Origin: Solanum dulcamara
Taxonomy: Eukaryota; Streptophyta; Magnoliopsida; Solanales; Solanaceae
Direction of reading: 5' to 3'
Assembly (NCBI RefSeq): GCF_947179165.1
Contig: NC_077238.1
Location: forward strand, 36,259,793 to 36,323,792
DNA: 64,000 nucleotides
In this document: positions 25,381-37,850 of the stretch, piece by piece
Numbering within the stretch: position 1 is the first letter of the stretch
Layout: the number at the start of each line of letters is the position of its first letter
The notes under the pieces: model-generated
Database searches by the model: none
What the model was told of the DNA's origin: nothing
The model's input: only the letters and a program-made list of their open reading frames with translations
Translations under genes and position numbers: made by a program

Positions 25381-27395
25381 ATCCCTTATGGGGTCTCGTT
25401 TGAAGTTTAAGCGTTCCCATTTACATACGATAGCGTCAGTTGATTTTCTCTTACGCTTGTACTTATCTTGTCCACTTCCCCCCTTTCAGGGTGTACCCAT
25501 GTCATCCTCCGTTTAATTTTAGCTATTCACACGCGAACGATTCCACTCCAACATATTTAACATGCTGCACCATATCTACATGTTCTGTTAAATCTTCCAT
25601 ACGTTAGGTTGCCTTTATAGGAAACCCTAGCACAACCGTAGGGTGCTTTAGTATTTGGAATATATCGTATAAAATCTCATCTAACGATTGATACTCGAGT
25701 AATATCCATAATATAGCAGCGCATTCAAAGCCACATTCCATTCATCCAAATCAGTAATTAGCGGGGGCTCATAATTGGTGCAAATTCCCCATTCGAGTGT
25801 ACTTATACTTTAATGACTCATGTTCCAAGCTTCGTCATTATACTAAATTTATTCCCGTGGATACAACTTATTCTTCTAATAACCTCGGAATGCAGTAGTT
25901 GTTCTGCAAATCGACATACCCTCTCCTTGCAGGATTTCCCTAATTATCAAGGTAGAGTCACGTATATTAACTTCGTTATGCCTTCTGAACTTTCATCTTT
26001 GTCATGTGCTTCAGGCTCCCTTCTAATCCTGCTTAAAACCATATTAACTTCGTTGTAGTAGGGGCCTTATCTTATTACTCTTTCATCCTACTATAATTTC
26101 AATTCGTAATTGTCTATCTCCCTTTTTGTTTGGTACTCATACTTAATTAATCACATCTATCTTGAATGCCTATACTATAACTTCTCTATAATTCCTCCAG
26201 CTCATTTTTTTTTTTGGTTGGGCGCAAGGAATTCCATATTAATCTTTATTTCCTTGTACTAGCTACCCTTTTTGTCATCACACAACCTTTATTCAAAACT
26301 TTCCTTACTAGGCTTTACTTATTCTCATAACGGTTTTTGTTATATTCACCTGGTACCCTGTCACATTCAGTCCCATAGTATAACACCCCTTGACTTTCTT
26401 CACGATTCTTACGATGGGCTACCTACCTTTCTTAGTTAGTATTATCCTTAATATTTCATAAGCTGTCCTATTAACATTTCATATCCGTCACAATTCTTTA
26501 TCCCTCGTACTCTTGTCTTAATCATACTGTTACTTCCTTCAACTATAACTTGTCATAGTCTATCCCTATGTATCAATTCAGGCGATGCCTTACTATATCG
26601 TTTTATCCCGATCTATCAGTCCTCTTTGAGTCATCTTCTTTGGCTTATAGGTCCTTTCTAACTTCGTTTTACTATTCCAGTATCGACCTCCTAGTTTCTA
26701 TTGCCATTAACTCAGCAATTAACTTATTTCTCGAGGTCGGCCATACTCGATTAGTCAAATCTCATCATTGTTGCAAGAACAATCTTTCAAGACATACTAC
26801 AGCCCTGTATCTCATTCTCCTCTTATTTTTAGGAAAATTTGGGCAGAGTTTCCTCTGTATTTCTTACTATCTCAACAGCTGCACATAGAAAATACCAATA
26901 ATGCCTCACAGGGCACACAGATATATATTCGTATCGTATCATATTGAAGCCACCCAAGGCACACACATATATTCATATTATCTCATATCGCAGCCACACA
27001 GGGCGCCCACATTAGTAATATGAACATGGACTTACCTCGCATGTCCCCTCAAACTGCACCTATTGTATTTTCCTGTATAATTTTCCTTTCATTTTCCAAC
27101 TTTATATATTAATTGTATTACAACACCTTACCTTACATAGGTCCTTCGTGCCTTTGCTTACCTGCATGTTTCGTAATATCCAATATTGTCAGTTACTTTC
27201 TTCTATTGGCGTTGTCCTCCTACTAAAATCACAGGTTAGTATGAGGAATTTCATTTTCTATGGTTCAGCTTTATCGCACGATCTTAGAAAGTAACATCCT
27301 AAATGTCCTGTAGCCTCCTGTCTATAGATGTGGTGCACAACACACCGATAAACAAGACTCTACTAGACACGGTCTGTAGACATTCCAAGGATGAA
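25381..27395 (-). mobile_element. B2 non-coding leader
   Basis: These 2 kb lie between the primer binding site and the 5S-like segment. They align in order with 46544-48172 of B1, for example at the block beside the 5S start (CAAACGAGACCCCAT) and near 26890-27000 with CCACAGGGCG-type wording. No gag or pol similarity is visible. The + strand frames at 25813-26058 and 26568-26888 are antisense to it. Confidence 0.75.
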
Positions 27396-27409
27396 CTGCT
27401 CTGATACCA
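27396..27409 (-). other. Primer binding site of B2 (initiator tRNA-Met)
   Basis: On + this is CTGCTCTGATACCA, i.e. TGGTATCAGAGCAG on the element strand, separated by four bases from the LTR end at 27414. It is a perfect match to the usual tRNA-Met primer binding site. Confidence 0.93.
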
Positions 27410-28207
27410 CTTATGTCATGACCCAACCCCGTAGGCCGCGACTGGGGTCCGACATGGACCCTCTTATGCGTATTTATCAGCTACAGTTAAGTTGAACTGT
27501 GTGTGATGTGATACTATACACAAAAACCTTAATAGTTTAAAACTTTTTCATGTACCTGTAGCCTCTTTCATTCGTATCATATCATGAAAAGGGTACGCGC
27601 CGATGAGGCTACCATAATATAAAAACATTTACAACATGCCGTATAGGCACAGTCGAAACAACTTATAAATAACCCATATCCATATGTCTACAGACCTCTA
27701 GGAATAGTAACAGTAACATATGGCGGGACAGGGCCTCCATCATACCCCTGAATGTACAAATATATACATTTAGTGACCAGTATCAAAAATTAGGCTCCAG
27801 AATAGTGAAGCCCTTCCGACATAGCTGAGAGGAACTCCTAAGCTAATGGATCTACAGAATGAACATCTGTACCTGCAGGCATGAAACACAGCCCCCCAAG
27901 AAAAGGGGGGTCAGTACGATATATGTACTGAGTATATAAAGCATAACGCATCACAACTGAGAGAACAACTGAAATGGGGATGCAGAAAATAATTATAACA
28001 GTTAATAAGGCACTATACCTGGATCTCATAACATAAGGGCATGTACACCATCTTCACATACCGTATCTGGCCCGCTGGGGGACTCGGTGTTACCATGTCA
28101 TTGCGTACAGCGTCGTGTCATATGTTATGATTACATTATTATGTTTTCACATGCATGCCTATCTATCATTACATATCATACCGTACCCGGCCCAGTATGG
28201 GTCTCGG

Positions 28208-28431
28208 TGTTATCATTATATCATCATATACCGTACCCGGCCCTTTAGGGGACTCAGTGTTATAATCATATCATCACATACCGTACCCGGCCAATTAAGG
28301 GACTTGGTGTTATCATCATATCATCATATACTATACCTGGCCCATTAGGGGACTCGATGTTATCATCATATCATCATATACCGTACCCGGCCCTTTAGGG
28401 GACTCGGTGTTATCATCATATCATCATATAC
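28208..28431. repeat. 50-bp tandem array in B2 5' LTR
   Basis: Units start at 28208, 28258, 28308 and 28358, with a partial unit at 28408. This is the same unit and the same copy number as in the other LTR (21061-21284), so copy number has been stable since this insertion. Confidence 0.93.
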
Positions 28432-30385
28432 AGGTAGATCATTATCTGGGACTCAGTAGGGTAATCATACTGAACTATCTTTCGTGGATCAGGATAATAA
28501 TCATCTCAGGTGCCCTTTGAGTGCCACTAGGGCTAAATTAAGTGAAGTCTCAGAAATTATAGACATATTTTAGGGTAATGCCAACCGGCTTAAGGAAATC
28601 ATAAACATCCATCGTCACAGAGTACTTAAGAATATGAGCTCTAAGTCCCATTATTAATCGACATATAGATGGTTCAGGGAAGGTAGCTCAACTACGATGA
28701 GAGTTTTCCTGCCAAGGATTGAATATGAGACATATAGCATATTCGGAGCTTAAGAATGGACTTACTCTAGAGCTCGTATCATGTATCGTTTTCTTTAAGA
28801 CATGTCAAAAGAAAAAAAGGGTAGGACTCACCTGTTTGTCCCTTCCTATCCCAAAGGAGTTTGAGAGACAACAATTCACCTATCGTAGGCGTCTTATGAA
28901 TGGGATTATCCCCACTTGCATACGCAGATATACATATTGCACTTCTATCAAGGATATGCCAAGAGAAGGGAAGGATAGCCTTACATACTCATCACTTTCT
29001 AACGTATGGAAGGCTTGAGAAGCCCTAGTTCAATTATTGTAAGAGTGCTTTCATCAAGAAGTAAATGAGGACCGTGAAATATGCTTGGCATTTATGAGTA
29101 GATTTACCCTCAATCTCATATCATTCATTACTTAACTTGAAGGCATGCCAAAAGAAGAAACAAGATAGACTTTACATACTTATGCCAAAAACATGCCAAA
29201 AGAAAGCTTCACATACCTTGTCTGAATTATTCCTTATCCTATTTGCCTCGCCGTCCTTTAAACCTACTCAAAATGAAAGTAATATGAATATCAGCCGCTC
29301 TTAACTTTCCAGCACCCTAGGTTACACCTTATTATTAATAGAATCTATTTCCTTAGTCGTTTCCCCGACTAGTTTTGTTATTTGACAAGGCATCGCCGTA
29401 AATTGGGAAGCACCTCCCCTATAATGTGCCCTATCCAAATTTCCAATTAGGTCCCTAAGACCTACAGCCAACCAACAACAACAACCTGTAGAAATTCACA
29501 CCAACAATATACAATATAAACTCCAAATGACTCATTCAAAAAGATGATATCAAATAGGGCATCTAGTCTTTATTCTATAACGCCTTTCATTATACAAAAT
29601 GAGGGGTCGTGTGGATGCAACCATAAGCATACACATCCCTTTTAGAATGCATTTAGGCCTTGCAACAATACATTACACCCATGCAGCAACAACTCACTCA
29701 AAACTATCAAAACGTGAATTTTGGACAACTTACTGTTTTACCTTGTCGCTTTGTTTCGAAGGGGTAATAGAGGGAAAAAGGATTTACATCCTTCATGAAA
29801 GTTATAGACATGTGTCTTAGGGTCACATACAATTTAGAATTACCCCTATATAAATTCTGTACAAAACAATATGCCCAAAACACCAACAGCAGTCCGTGTA
29901 AGATTTCCAAAACCAAAATCTGGGTAGTACCTCCTCTATGAATCATCACCATTTTTTGAGAAGCTAAAAGAAAAAATGGATTTTAAAGTCTAAAGTAAAT
30001 TTATATAAATATTAAATACCTTTTCAAAACATATTGAATCACCCTAAACGAAGCTATACACAGGAAGCTATACCAATATTACTAACAACTATCCCCTCCA
30101 AAAATGGGTTTGTTAACTAGTTTTTAACGTTTTCCCTCTTTGTTCTTTCAACTTTCTTTCAAGTTCCAAGCTGAGGAATTAATTCCGTAGACATCGTAAG
30201 ATACATATATACACCTCCACGGGGTTGAGGAACATCATAGATAATTAATTCACAAAGGAAAATTGAAGAACTTACCTTAATTTCTTAGAAACCATGGCTG
30301 CCCCCTTCCCTTCTTCTTCTCACATTTTTCTCTATATGTTTTGGGCTGATATTTGACTTCCAAATGACTTAATAGTCATTAGCAT

Positions 30386-30494
30386 ACATATATATGGTCC
30401 CTTAGGAAGTGAGACATGTCATCCCCTAAGGGTGACACATGTCAAGCCCTTATTGGGCCACAGATCCACCCTTAGCCTCCAAGGCTGCCACGTG
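30386..30494 (-). promoter_or_regulatory. B2 LTR core promoter: TATA-like block with upstream CACGTG
   Basis: In element sense, CACGTG (30489-30494) is followed 93 bp later by CATATATATGTATG (30386-30396 region). The TATA identification rests on sequence and on its position upstream of the primer binding site. The CACGTG hexamer is a G-box core recognised by bZIP and bHLH factors. The same pair occurs in every family-B LTR here with spacing 93-96 bp. Confidence 0.6.
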
Positions 30495-31829
30495 TCCTTG
30501 GTGGGGCCCACCCCCAAGTAGGTGGGTCACCTACTTGACCCCAAGCAGGTGGGTCACCTAATTCCACGTGGAACTTCCCTAGGCTTCCATGTGGCACCTC
30601 CTTTTGCTGCCATGTGTCGCCTTTTCCTCTCCCCCGTGGGTTCATAATCTCATCTTGTCTTAAAAGCCGATGTAATCCGCATTACGTAAGCTTGATATAT
30701 CCTTCAGAAACTTAAGTGTATAAGACTCTTAACTTAGTGTATTACGTAGGTAAATCGAGTCCTACGACTTATTTCTTATCCTCCAACTCTTTCTGAATTC
30801 TTATGACTCTATTTCCAACCTTCCTTCTCGCGAGGTATCACAATCTTCTTTCCTTAGAGTTGTTTGGTGTGTGTGGATAGTAAGGGTCTCATGGCTACTT
30901 TCAAGATGATTAGGGACACGTGTCAAGGTTCAAAAGTGCAGGGTATAACACACATGTCTATCCCCTATTGGGCCATAAATCCATGCCATAAAGGAGGGGC
31001 TGCCACGTGTCGTTGTGGGCCCCACCTACAAAGTAGGTGGGTCACCTACTTGACCCTAAGTAGGTGGGTCACCTACTTGCTTGAGGTGCTGCCATGTGTC
31101 GGTTCTCCATTGTCTGCCACGTGTTGTCTTTTCCCCTTTTTTGTGAGTTCGTAATCTCATCTTATTTTAAAATCCCGGTGTAATCCATACTATGTAAGCT
31201 TGATATGTCTTTAAGTAAATCAAGTGTATAGGACTTTTAAATTAGTATCTTACGTAGGTAAATCAAGTCCTATGATTCATTTCTTGGCCTCCAATTCCTT
31301 CCGAATTCTTGTTACTCTATTTCCAACCTTCCCTACAATGGGGTATCACATTCTCCTTTACTTAGCGTCGTTTGATAGTGTCGTAGCTTATACGGCTCAC
31401 ATGATAATATCTAAGAAACTTAATAGAAATTCTGAGCTCGAGAGTGTGGGGTGTAACAAGCTAATTTCAAAGTCAAAAATTGGGAATTGTGGGATCCGCT
31501 TTGCAATTCACGAAATTGAATTCGAGAAGAATCTCCAACTACTTTCCCTAGCTCATGTTCTAAGGACGAACACAATCCACACACCAATCAATCTCTAACC
31601 TAACATGCATTCATGCTCAACTAAAAGGCTCAAGAATACTAGAAACGCAAGAAAAAGGGTAAATTACCTCAAAGAAAGCCTTAACCCCTATATCTGAACA
31701 CAACTTTGGATTTCCCTCAAATATCTATGCAAGATAGTCATTTGAATCGCCCAAATCGCCCGAGAATTGAAGAAGAAATCATACTTTGAAATTTAATTTT
31801 AAATTGTAAAATCAAGACTTAAGAGCAAC

Positions 31830-32025
31830 CTTCAGGTGTCGCTTTAGTGACCACCCGGGGATCGCTTAAGAGACACCCACTAAAAAGGCGGGCCTGGCTT
31901 TAGTGACTACTGGTCGCTTTGGTGACCCGTCGCTTAAGTGACAGCCCCTAACAGGGCTAGTCACTATAGCAAGCTCTTGGACGCTTAAAAGACACTTGCT
32001 TTAATGACCAGGGGTCACGTAAGGG
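31830..32025. repeat. Cluster of GTCGCTT/AGTGACC near-palindromes in LTR F
   Basis: Repeated short motifs GTCGCTTTAGTGACC, GTCGCTTTGGTGACC and GTCGCTTAAGTGAC, with inverted forms, occur within about 200 bp. They are spaced irregularly, so this is a motif cluster rather than a regular tandem array. Confidence 0.7.
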
Positions 32026-32738
32026 ATGACACAAGATACAACTGGTGCAAAAACAAGCTTAGCTTGCCAAATCCTCCAATGGGGTGCTCGGGATTCATTC
32101 AGAACATAGTGCGTGCAAATAAGATATGGTACCCCACAAAATTCGAAATTTCAAACTCAATGGCACAATCAAAATTTTCATACAAGGTCGTTACGATTGA
32201 AAGTGGGTCCCACACCCAAAGTCCATTTTAACCAATTTCCATAATGGGGCTCGAGATTAGATTGGAAGCCTCATGAAGTGAACGAAGGTTCATTCTAGAC
32301 TAAACTAAATATTTTGGAACTAATCACGCTGTCAAAATTTTCATCCGAGTGTGTTTTCTAAGAAAGTTGACCAAAGTCAACTATAAACCAACTTTTGAAG
32401 GCAAAAGCACCAAATTGTCTTAAACTTGCTACGATTGCCTCAGTACTAGTGCCGACCATGCTACTAGCCTAATTTGTCCATTCCAGAGCTGATGGAACCA
32501 TCAAAATTCCATTTTGAGGTCATTTTCTTAAAGTTATGACCAAAGTCAACTTTTTAAGTTATAAAAGCTCCAAAATAAGGAAATGTGCCTAAAGCCCAAA
32601 TGAATGACTAGGCGACCAAATAATCAGTGCTAGCAAGTCATAAATGAATGGGGTCACTATAAGAATGCTCTAAATGATGGAATGAATGCTTAAATTGAAA
32701 ACCCCAAGGATTTAATCGAGTGTCTAAGGTACTTAGAC

Positions 32739-33442
32739 TTTGCCTAGATACTCATGCATTCATTCATAACCATCCCAACCCTACTTAAAAAGCCTTGCAT
32801 TATCCTCAATGCAATAAAACAAAAAGTAAAAAGTATGGGGGATAAGTAAAAGAACTTGTGGTGCATTAGCGTTGAAGTCTATATGGTGGCATCCGAGTCC
32901 ATAGGTGTGGATCCCGGTATAGCAACATATGGTACCATGGTGGTTTGTGCCTAATATTGAGTGTAAACATAGAAGCTCGAAGATCTAATAGCCTATACTT
33001 CCTCTCCTCCTTTTGTCGTATATCTTCGGTCACTCTAGATACCTGAGTGGCTTCTACAATATTAGGGCACTCCTATCTTTTTCTTTTCCTTGCCCTATCC
33101 ATGTCCGAAGTGTCATTATTAGTCTCTTATCGCCTCTATATCACCCTTCGCAAACAAGTCAAACCAGTATGGTGGCTAAACGATAGTCAAAGCGAATGGT
33201 ATAGGGGATGGTGTAGCCAAAGACATGACCTCTGCATATAGTATTCCAATCTCACTCCGAATGGCATCAATGTCAAAACTGGACAAGGATAGAAACCTCA
33301 CATTCAGCCTCTGCTCAAAATTATCAATACACTCTTGAATTTATCACTCTCGATTATCCAATGAAGCTTCAAAATTTTCCACCATGTGCTCCTTTGATTC
33401 GATAATGGCTTTTAGGAAACATGGCCTGAGCTGTTGAATAAC
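32739..33442 (-). mobile_element. Element E internal region 3' of the extra frame
   Basis: This is about 700 bp with no intact gene. On the - strand, broken pieces continuing the frame above (acidic and alanine- or leucine-containing, coiled-coil-like) can be read to about 33050. Below that nothing is recognisable. Confidence 0.5.
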
Positions 33443-34925
33443 CTAACCCAATTGGGCCTTAGTCTGTGCCTTCTGCTGCATGAAGGTATGTAAGGCTTTG
33501 GCTGAGATGGTGACCAAGCCTATGTGCTGTAGACATGGTATACTCATTGATGGGACTACTGAAATGGTCGGGGAGTCCTCTAATGTCTCCAAAATTGGTG
33601 TCTTAAGGTTCGGAGCAACTGGCGAATCAGCTTGCACCAATTGAACAGTCTCAAACTCAAGTAACTACAATTTTGGATGGGAAGTATGCTGCTGTCCGGC
33701 TGGGTTTGTATCATCCTTAATGAGCTCTGGGTCTATAGTCGTGTTCGCTCTAATCAACAGGACAACCCCTGCAATCAATGGAACTATAGCATCTCAGCAA
33801 AGTGCTAACACAAGGCAGGGAAAGGGTGTTGTGGTGTTCCTCCGAATAGCCCACTCATGAATTTCAAAAATAATGATCTTTACATAATTGACTTCATATT
33901 TAGCCATTAAGCTGGCCACAATCATAGCTCGATCTGGATTCAACTAGTTATCTACATTTACTGGGTAGAGTTGGTGTTGGATAGTGTCCCACCAAAACTT
34001 TGCCGTGAAGTTCAGCAATGCTTTCTTGATTGGCATCGGGTATAATACCCAATCCATTTCTATGTCATGCTCAACTATATATCCCGCTACCCATATGAAT
34101 AGCTCTCCACCTTAGACTAGGTCTCTCATAGTATTTTTATCTCGCACCATATTTATTTTTAGATCAAACTCGGCTGTCGATGCTGCCTATGGAAAGTTTA
34201 GGCCATAGAGAACCCGTCAAACTGCCTCCTTAAGCTAACTGGATCTCTTGAACCAATGTGGTCAAAAGTACCGGTTGCTCTAACTCTTTTTCCTTAGAAG
34301 GAGCCATCTGTTTGATCATAGCCACGTATGAAGCATACAACTCACATACCATGTTGTGCTGTAACTCCCAAGGTGATCTATCATAAACAAATCAAGAATC
34401 TCTGGGACTGCCTCTAACCCGGTTATGATCACCCCAGCTCCTTAGTAATGGGTCTCCATAAATTTTAGCGATCATTCCTCTCTTACCCTATTTTGTAGAA
34501 GTCAAGTAGCCCTGGAACACACCACCACTTCAATTGTCCTTCTATATGGACTATTATGGAGGGCCTCTCGACTGTAGACTTTCCCTCGGGGGACATGGAT
34601 CCTAAAGCGGATTGGGATACTGAGTTGTCATTGCCCTCTCCCTCCTCTACTGAATCCCCCTCTTTAGAATGGCAGAGAGAGGGGGAGTGGATGCTGATCA
34701 TGTATGCAGAGTGGAAGATCCCCCACATTGGTCCAACACTAGGATGATTTGTTTGTATTTACTCACCAAGGGTTTTTTTGAGTCATGAGAGGACTCCTCT
34801 TCTGAAGCACTAGGGTCATCATATGTTGGCGTATCCCAGATGCTTCGCTTTAAAGTTTCTGTGGCTTCCTTTCTTGAAGGCTTTTTCTTACCACCTCCCT
34901 TCTTTGGTGTTTTTTTGGGAGGCAT
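33443..34925 (-). pseudogene. Extra ORF of element E, similar to the putative plant transposon protein domain
   Basis: The start at 34925 gives MPPKKTPKKGGGKKKPSRKE, a basic N-terminus, followed by an acidic and serine-rich stretch to about 34750. Broken frames then read TAEFDLKINMVRD, WVAGYIVEHDIEMDWVLYP, KKALLNFTAKFWWDTI and PFPCLVLALC over about 34190-33800. In order and wording these follow the plant transposon protein domain (Pfam Transposase_32 family, from memory) common in Solanaceae annotation. A C-terminal piece at 33640-33443 is coiled-coil-like. Several stops show it is dead. It occupies the place where Athila elements carry an env-like frame, and its function is unknown. Confidence 0.65.
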
Positions 34926-36866
34926 TGTTACCTGTCGAGGAAGGTTTAGTACACAAATATTATAAAAAAACATTAAAAGGAAGAAACAAAGAAGAAAACA
35001 TAACTGGGAATTTTAATGTTTTTGGGTCTAGGAGGAGGTAACTACGGGAAGTAAATGATTCTACGGTTTGTACAACCAACGCATAAACTTAGACCTGCAG
35101 GTAAGTAGTCTCTGAATCTTGTCTAGAGGGACCTTATGACCCATAGAAGATTCTACGGATCGTAAGGTTCACTCATAGACTCAATGCTATGCCATTGTGT
35201 TTTGGGTTCTTGACTTGTACGAGTCAACCCTATGGGTTGTAGACATGTCTATGACTCGTAGGATGTATTCGTGCGAGTAGAGTGTCTAAAACTTAGGTAC
35301 TAGATTTTTATCATTTGTTTGACGTGTCCAATTAATGATCCATTCAGGAATTTATGACTCATAATTAGACTCCTAACACGATGGTGGAGGATTGAATCAC
35401 TGATCTTGTGGTCCTCATTTACGAGTGGTAACTACGACTTGTACATTTTTCTATGACCCATAGAAAACCTTCGATTCAGCAAAAACTTCAAGATCAGTTA
35501 TCATCACATTTAAAGCATATCAAAATAAGCCTAATGTCTTACATAGATTCAATCCATTGATTTTAAATAGCAATTTCAACAAAAAAACCAATTCCCCATT
35601 TCACAAATCAATGTAACAAGTTAAGTTCACTCGTGAATAGATTAATTTATGAGGGGTAACTTCAACTCATAGCAATTTCTATGACTCTGGAAAACCCCCG
35701 ACTGAAAAATCTTTCAACTTCAATGATCCCTCATAGACAAAACACAAAACTAAATTCAACATTCCCACCCATTACTTATTTTAGCTTATTTCCAGTTCCC
35801 CATTGCACATACTTAGTTCACAAATAGAAATTCATCATCACAAAAGCCCTAGTTCCATTCTAACTAGTTCTTCAGTCCTACTATACTATGAATTTAAGCA
35901 AGGCCTGCATGAAATGTAATATCATTGAAAGATCAACTTACCATAAGAGAGAATTCAATCCTTTGATTTTTAGATCGAGACTGAAACTAAGACTGATATT
36001 TCTAGATACTTAAGGATGTAGGGTCTGTGGGTTTTAACAACTTGAAGCTTTAATGGTGTGGACTTAGGATGGAATTTGGGGAGGTTGATTTGGAAGAGAG
36101 GTGGAGCAGGGTCATTTGATTTTTGTATGATAAATGGAAGTGAACGTTTCGAATTTTGTTTATTTTATGTATTAGCTATGCGGGTTAGGTATGTCCTTTA
36201 CGAAGTTTGTGGAGTAGGAAAGTTACGACTCATAATAAGTATTATAGGTTTTAGAATTGCATCATATATTGTCTTAACACTTAGCCTTAAGGAAACAAAA
36301 AATACCTGGAGTCCATGAGTGTAGGCTATGGGTCGTAGAATGTTACACGAGTCGTAGAGAACACTCGTAGACTTAAAGTTGCATCATGTTTTGAATCTGA
36401 TGTTTGACGAGTCAAGAGTACGAGCCGTAGAAGTTTCTATGACCCATAAAAATGACTCGTGTGTCTCTCTGAGTCCTTTTTAATTTCAAGTATTTTCAAT
36501 TAGACATGGGCACATACTCAAACCTTTGGCCTTTTTTTGTATACTTTTTGTGACTCTAATTTGACACGGACCCTTACAAAGTCTATGCTATCCTAAAAAC
36601 TAACAAGTGGGAATAGAAAGAGACAAAAATAAAATAGACAAAATAAACAACAAAGTAAATTGGTTTGCCTCCCAAGTAGCGCTTGATTTAACGTCACGGC
36701 ACGACGTAGATACGCTTAGTTACTCAGACTTCACTAAGCTTCCATGCTTGTACGGTTTTGATTTCATTCTCTGTGCCCGTGTATTATTTGATTCGTGGAC
36801 CATTAACTGTAAACTTTATACCTTTCTTCTTTTCTAGCTCGACTACACCATGTGGAAGGACTTGAC
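34926..36866 (-). mobile_element. Element E spacer between pol and extra ORF, with ACGACTCGT-type motifs
   Basis: There is no gene on either strand. The stretches 35050-35480, 35630-35700 and 36210-36470 contain repeated ACGAGTC, GACTCGTAGG and CTATGAC motifs, often paired as imperfect palindromes. They have the same wording as the motifs inside the E LTR (13670-14040 and 52430-52820). The frame at 36058-36318 on + is not supported by any similarity. Confidence 0.6.
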
Positions 36867-37850
36867 TCACTGTAAGTGGTCCAACCATTTTGAATTGAGT
36901 TTTCCAGGAAATAAGCACATCCTTGAGTTGAAACAAAGGACTAAGTCTTTGGGTGCAAATGTTTGCTTTTCAGTCTTTTGGTCGTGATACCTCTTCATTC
37001 CCTCTTTGTACAAGGCTGCACTTTCATATGCATTTAGGCAAAACTCATCAAGATCATTTATTTGATTTATCCTTTTCTTTGATGCAGCGTCCCAATCCAT
37101 GTTCAATTTCTTCAACACCCATATAACTTTATGCTCTATCTCTACGGGCAGATGATAAGATTTCTCAAAGACAAATTGATAAGGTGATATACCTATGGGA
37201 GTCTTAAATGCAGTGTGGTAAGACCATAGAGCGTCATCAAAGTTTCTTGACCAATCTTTCCTATTAGCGCTCACCGTTTTAGCAAGTATTTACTTGATTT
37301 CATAATTGGAGACTTCAACTTGTCAACTAGTTTGTGGATCATAAAGAGTTGCTACACTATGTTGAACCCCATACTTTTCAAGTAACTCTTTGAACAATTG
37401 ATTGCTAAAGTGGGAACCTCCATCGCTGATTATAGCCCCTGGTCTACTAAATCTTAAGAAGATATTATGCTTGAGGAAGGTGGGGACACTCCTTGTTTCA
37501 TTATTGGGAAGTGAGACAACTTCTACCCATTTAGATACATAGTCAACTGCAATAAGGATGTACTTCATTCCACTTGAACTCATAAAAGGACCCATGAAGT
37601 CAATTCCCCATACATCAAATAGCTCAATGACAAGGATAGGTGTGAGTGAGAATTCATGTTTCCTTGAGATTCCTCCTTCTTTTTGACAACGATCAAAATA
37701 TTTGGTGAAATCATAAGCGTCTTGATGAATTATTGGCCAGTAGTACCCACATTGCAGAATTTTATAAGCTGTCCGAATACCACTATGATGACCTCCAATA
37801 GGTGACGAATGACATGCTTCCAAGATACTCATCATCTCAACTTCGAGCAC
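36867..37850 (-). pseudogene. Element E integrase, Athila type
   Basis: Two long frames cover it. From 37850: CHSSPIGGHHSGIRTAYKI and the zinc-binding HHCC region with DRCQKEGG, then the core with DVWGIDFMGPF (first D), AVDYVSKWVE, and ISDGGSHFSNQLFKELLEKYG (second D). A stop replaces one residue directly after DPQTS, and QVEVSN with the catalytic E follows it in the same frame. From 37274 the C-terminal region reads RKDWSRNFDDALWSYHTAFKTPIGISPYQ and ends near FNSRMCLFPGKLNSKW. The wording is diagnostic for the Athila lineage. It was the DNA-joining enzyme of the element and is now broken by the stop and a frameshift near 37290. Confidence 0.93.

Larger units (their letters stand above)
20268..30950 (-). 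mobile_element. Element B2: complete family-B LTR retrotransposon, non-autonomous, with 5S-like segment
   Basis: The element is 10,683 bp with LTRs of 3,536 bp (20268-23803) and 3,537 bp (27414-30950) that differ at about 4-5% in the stretches I compared. Duplications are CACGT (20263-20267) and CACAT (30951-30955), four of five matching. The primer binding site is at 27396-27409 and the polypurine tract at 23804-23817. The internal 3.6 kb holds a non-coding leader, a 5S rRNA-like segment and a decayed integrase with tail. Gag, PR, RT and RH are absent, so it must have been moved by enzymes of a relative. It is inserted in a solo LTR of its own family. Confidence 0.95.
27414..30950 (-). repeat. 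B2 5' LTR
   Basis: It has the same termini and block order as 20268-23803, one base different in total length. TATA-like block 30386-30396 and CACGTG 30489-30494 are 93 bp apart, with a second CACGTG at 30565-30570. Close to 30505-30560 are GTAGGTGGGTCACCTACTTG-type inverted units. Frames at 27838-28029, 28115-28348, 28719-29018 and 29599-29952 are LTR sequence. Confidence 0.95.
17203..31458 (-). mobile_element. Solo LTR B3 (family B), split by element B2; duplication AGCTA
   Basis: The two parts are 17203-20267 and 30956-31458, together about 3.57 kb, the family-B LTR length. On + it reads from TGTCACGACCC to GGGGTGTAACA. It is flanked by perfect duplications AGCTA (17198-17202 and 31459-31463). 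There is no internal region apart from B2, which carries its own termini and duplication, so B3 is a solo LTR. Its TATA-like block (20211-20220) and CACGTG box (31004-31009) lie on opposite sides of the B2 insertion, about 95 bp apart when B2 is removed. Confidence 0.92.
15289..32738 (-). mobile_element. Solo LTR F inside element E (two parts: 15289-17202 and 31464-32738)
   Basis: The left part begins TATAACAACCC (a decayed TGTAACAACCC or its complement) and the right part stops near 32738. Joined, they give about 3.2 kb. The order of blocks matches a Solanaceae LTR that I remember in reverse orientation: CATCATGATGG start, GGAAGTCAC, CCTACCTGAAAG, ATTACCTCAAAG, AAAGTTGACC/AAAGTCAACT pairs. 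Candidate duplications are TTTAC (15284-15288) and TTTGC (32739-32743). The right end lacks a clean CA, so it may be off by several bases. No second LTR or pol was found, so it is called solo. Confidence 0.65.

Noticed and set aside
17203..31458. B3 parts and B2 as one element with three LTRs in tandem
   Set aside because: Outer parts complement each other into one complete LTR with its own duplication AGCTA, and B2 has separate termini and duplication. Nesting explains all of it.
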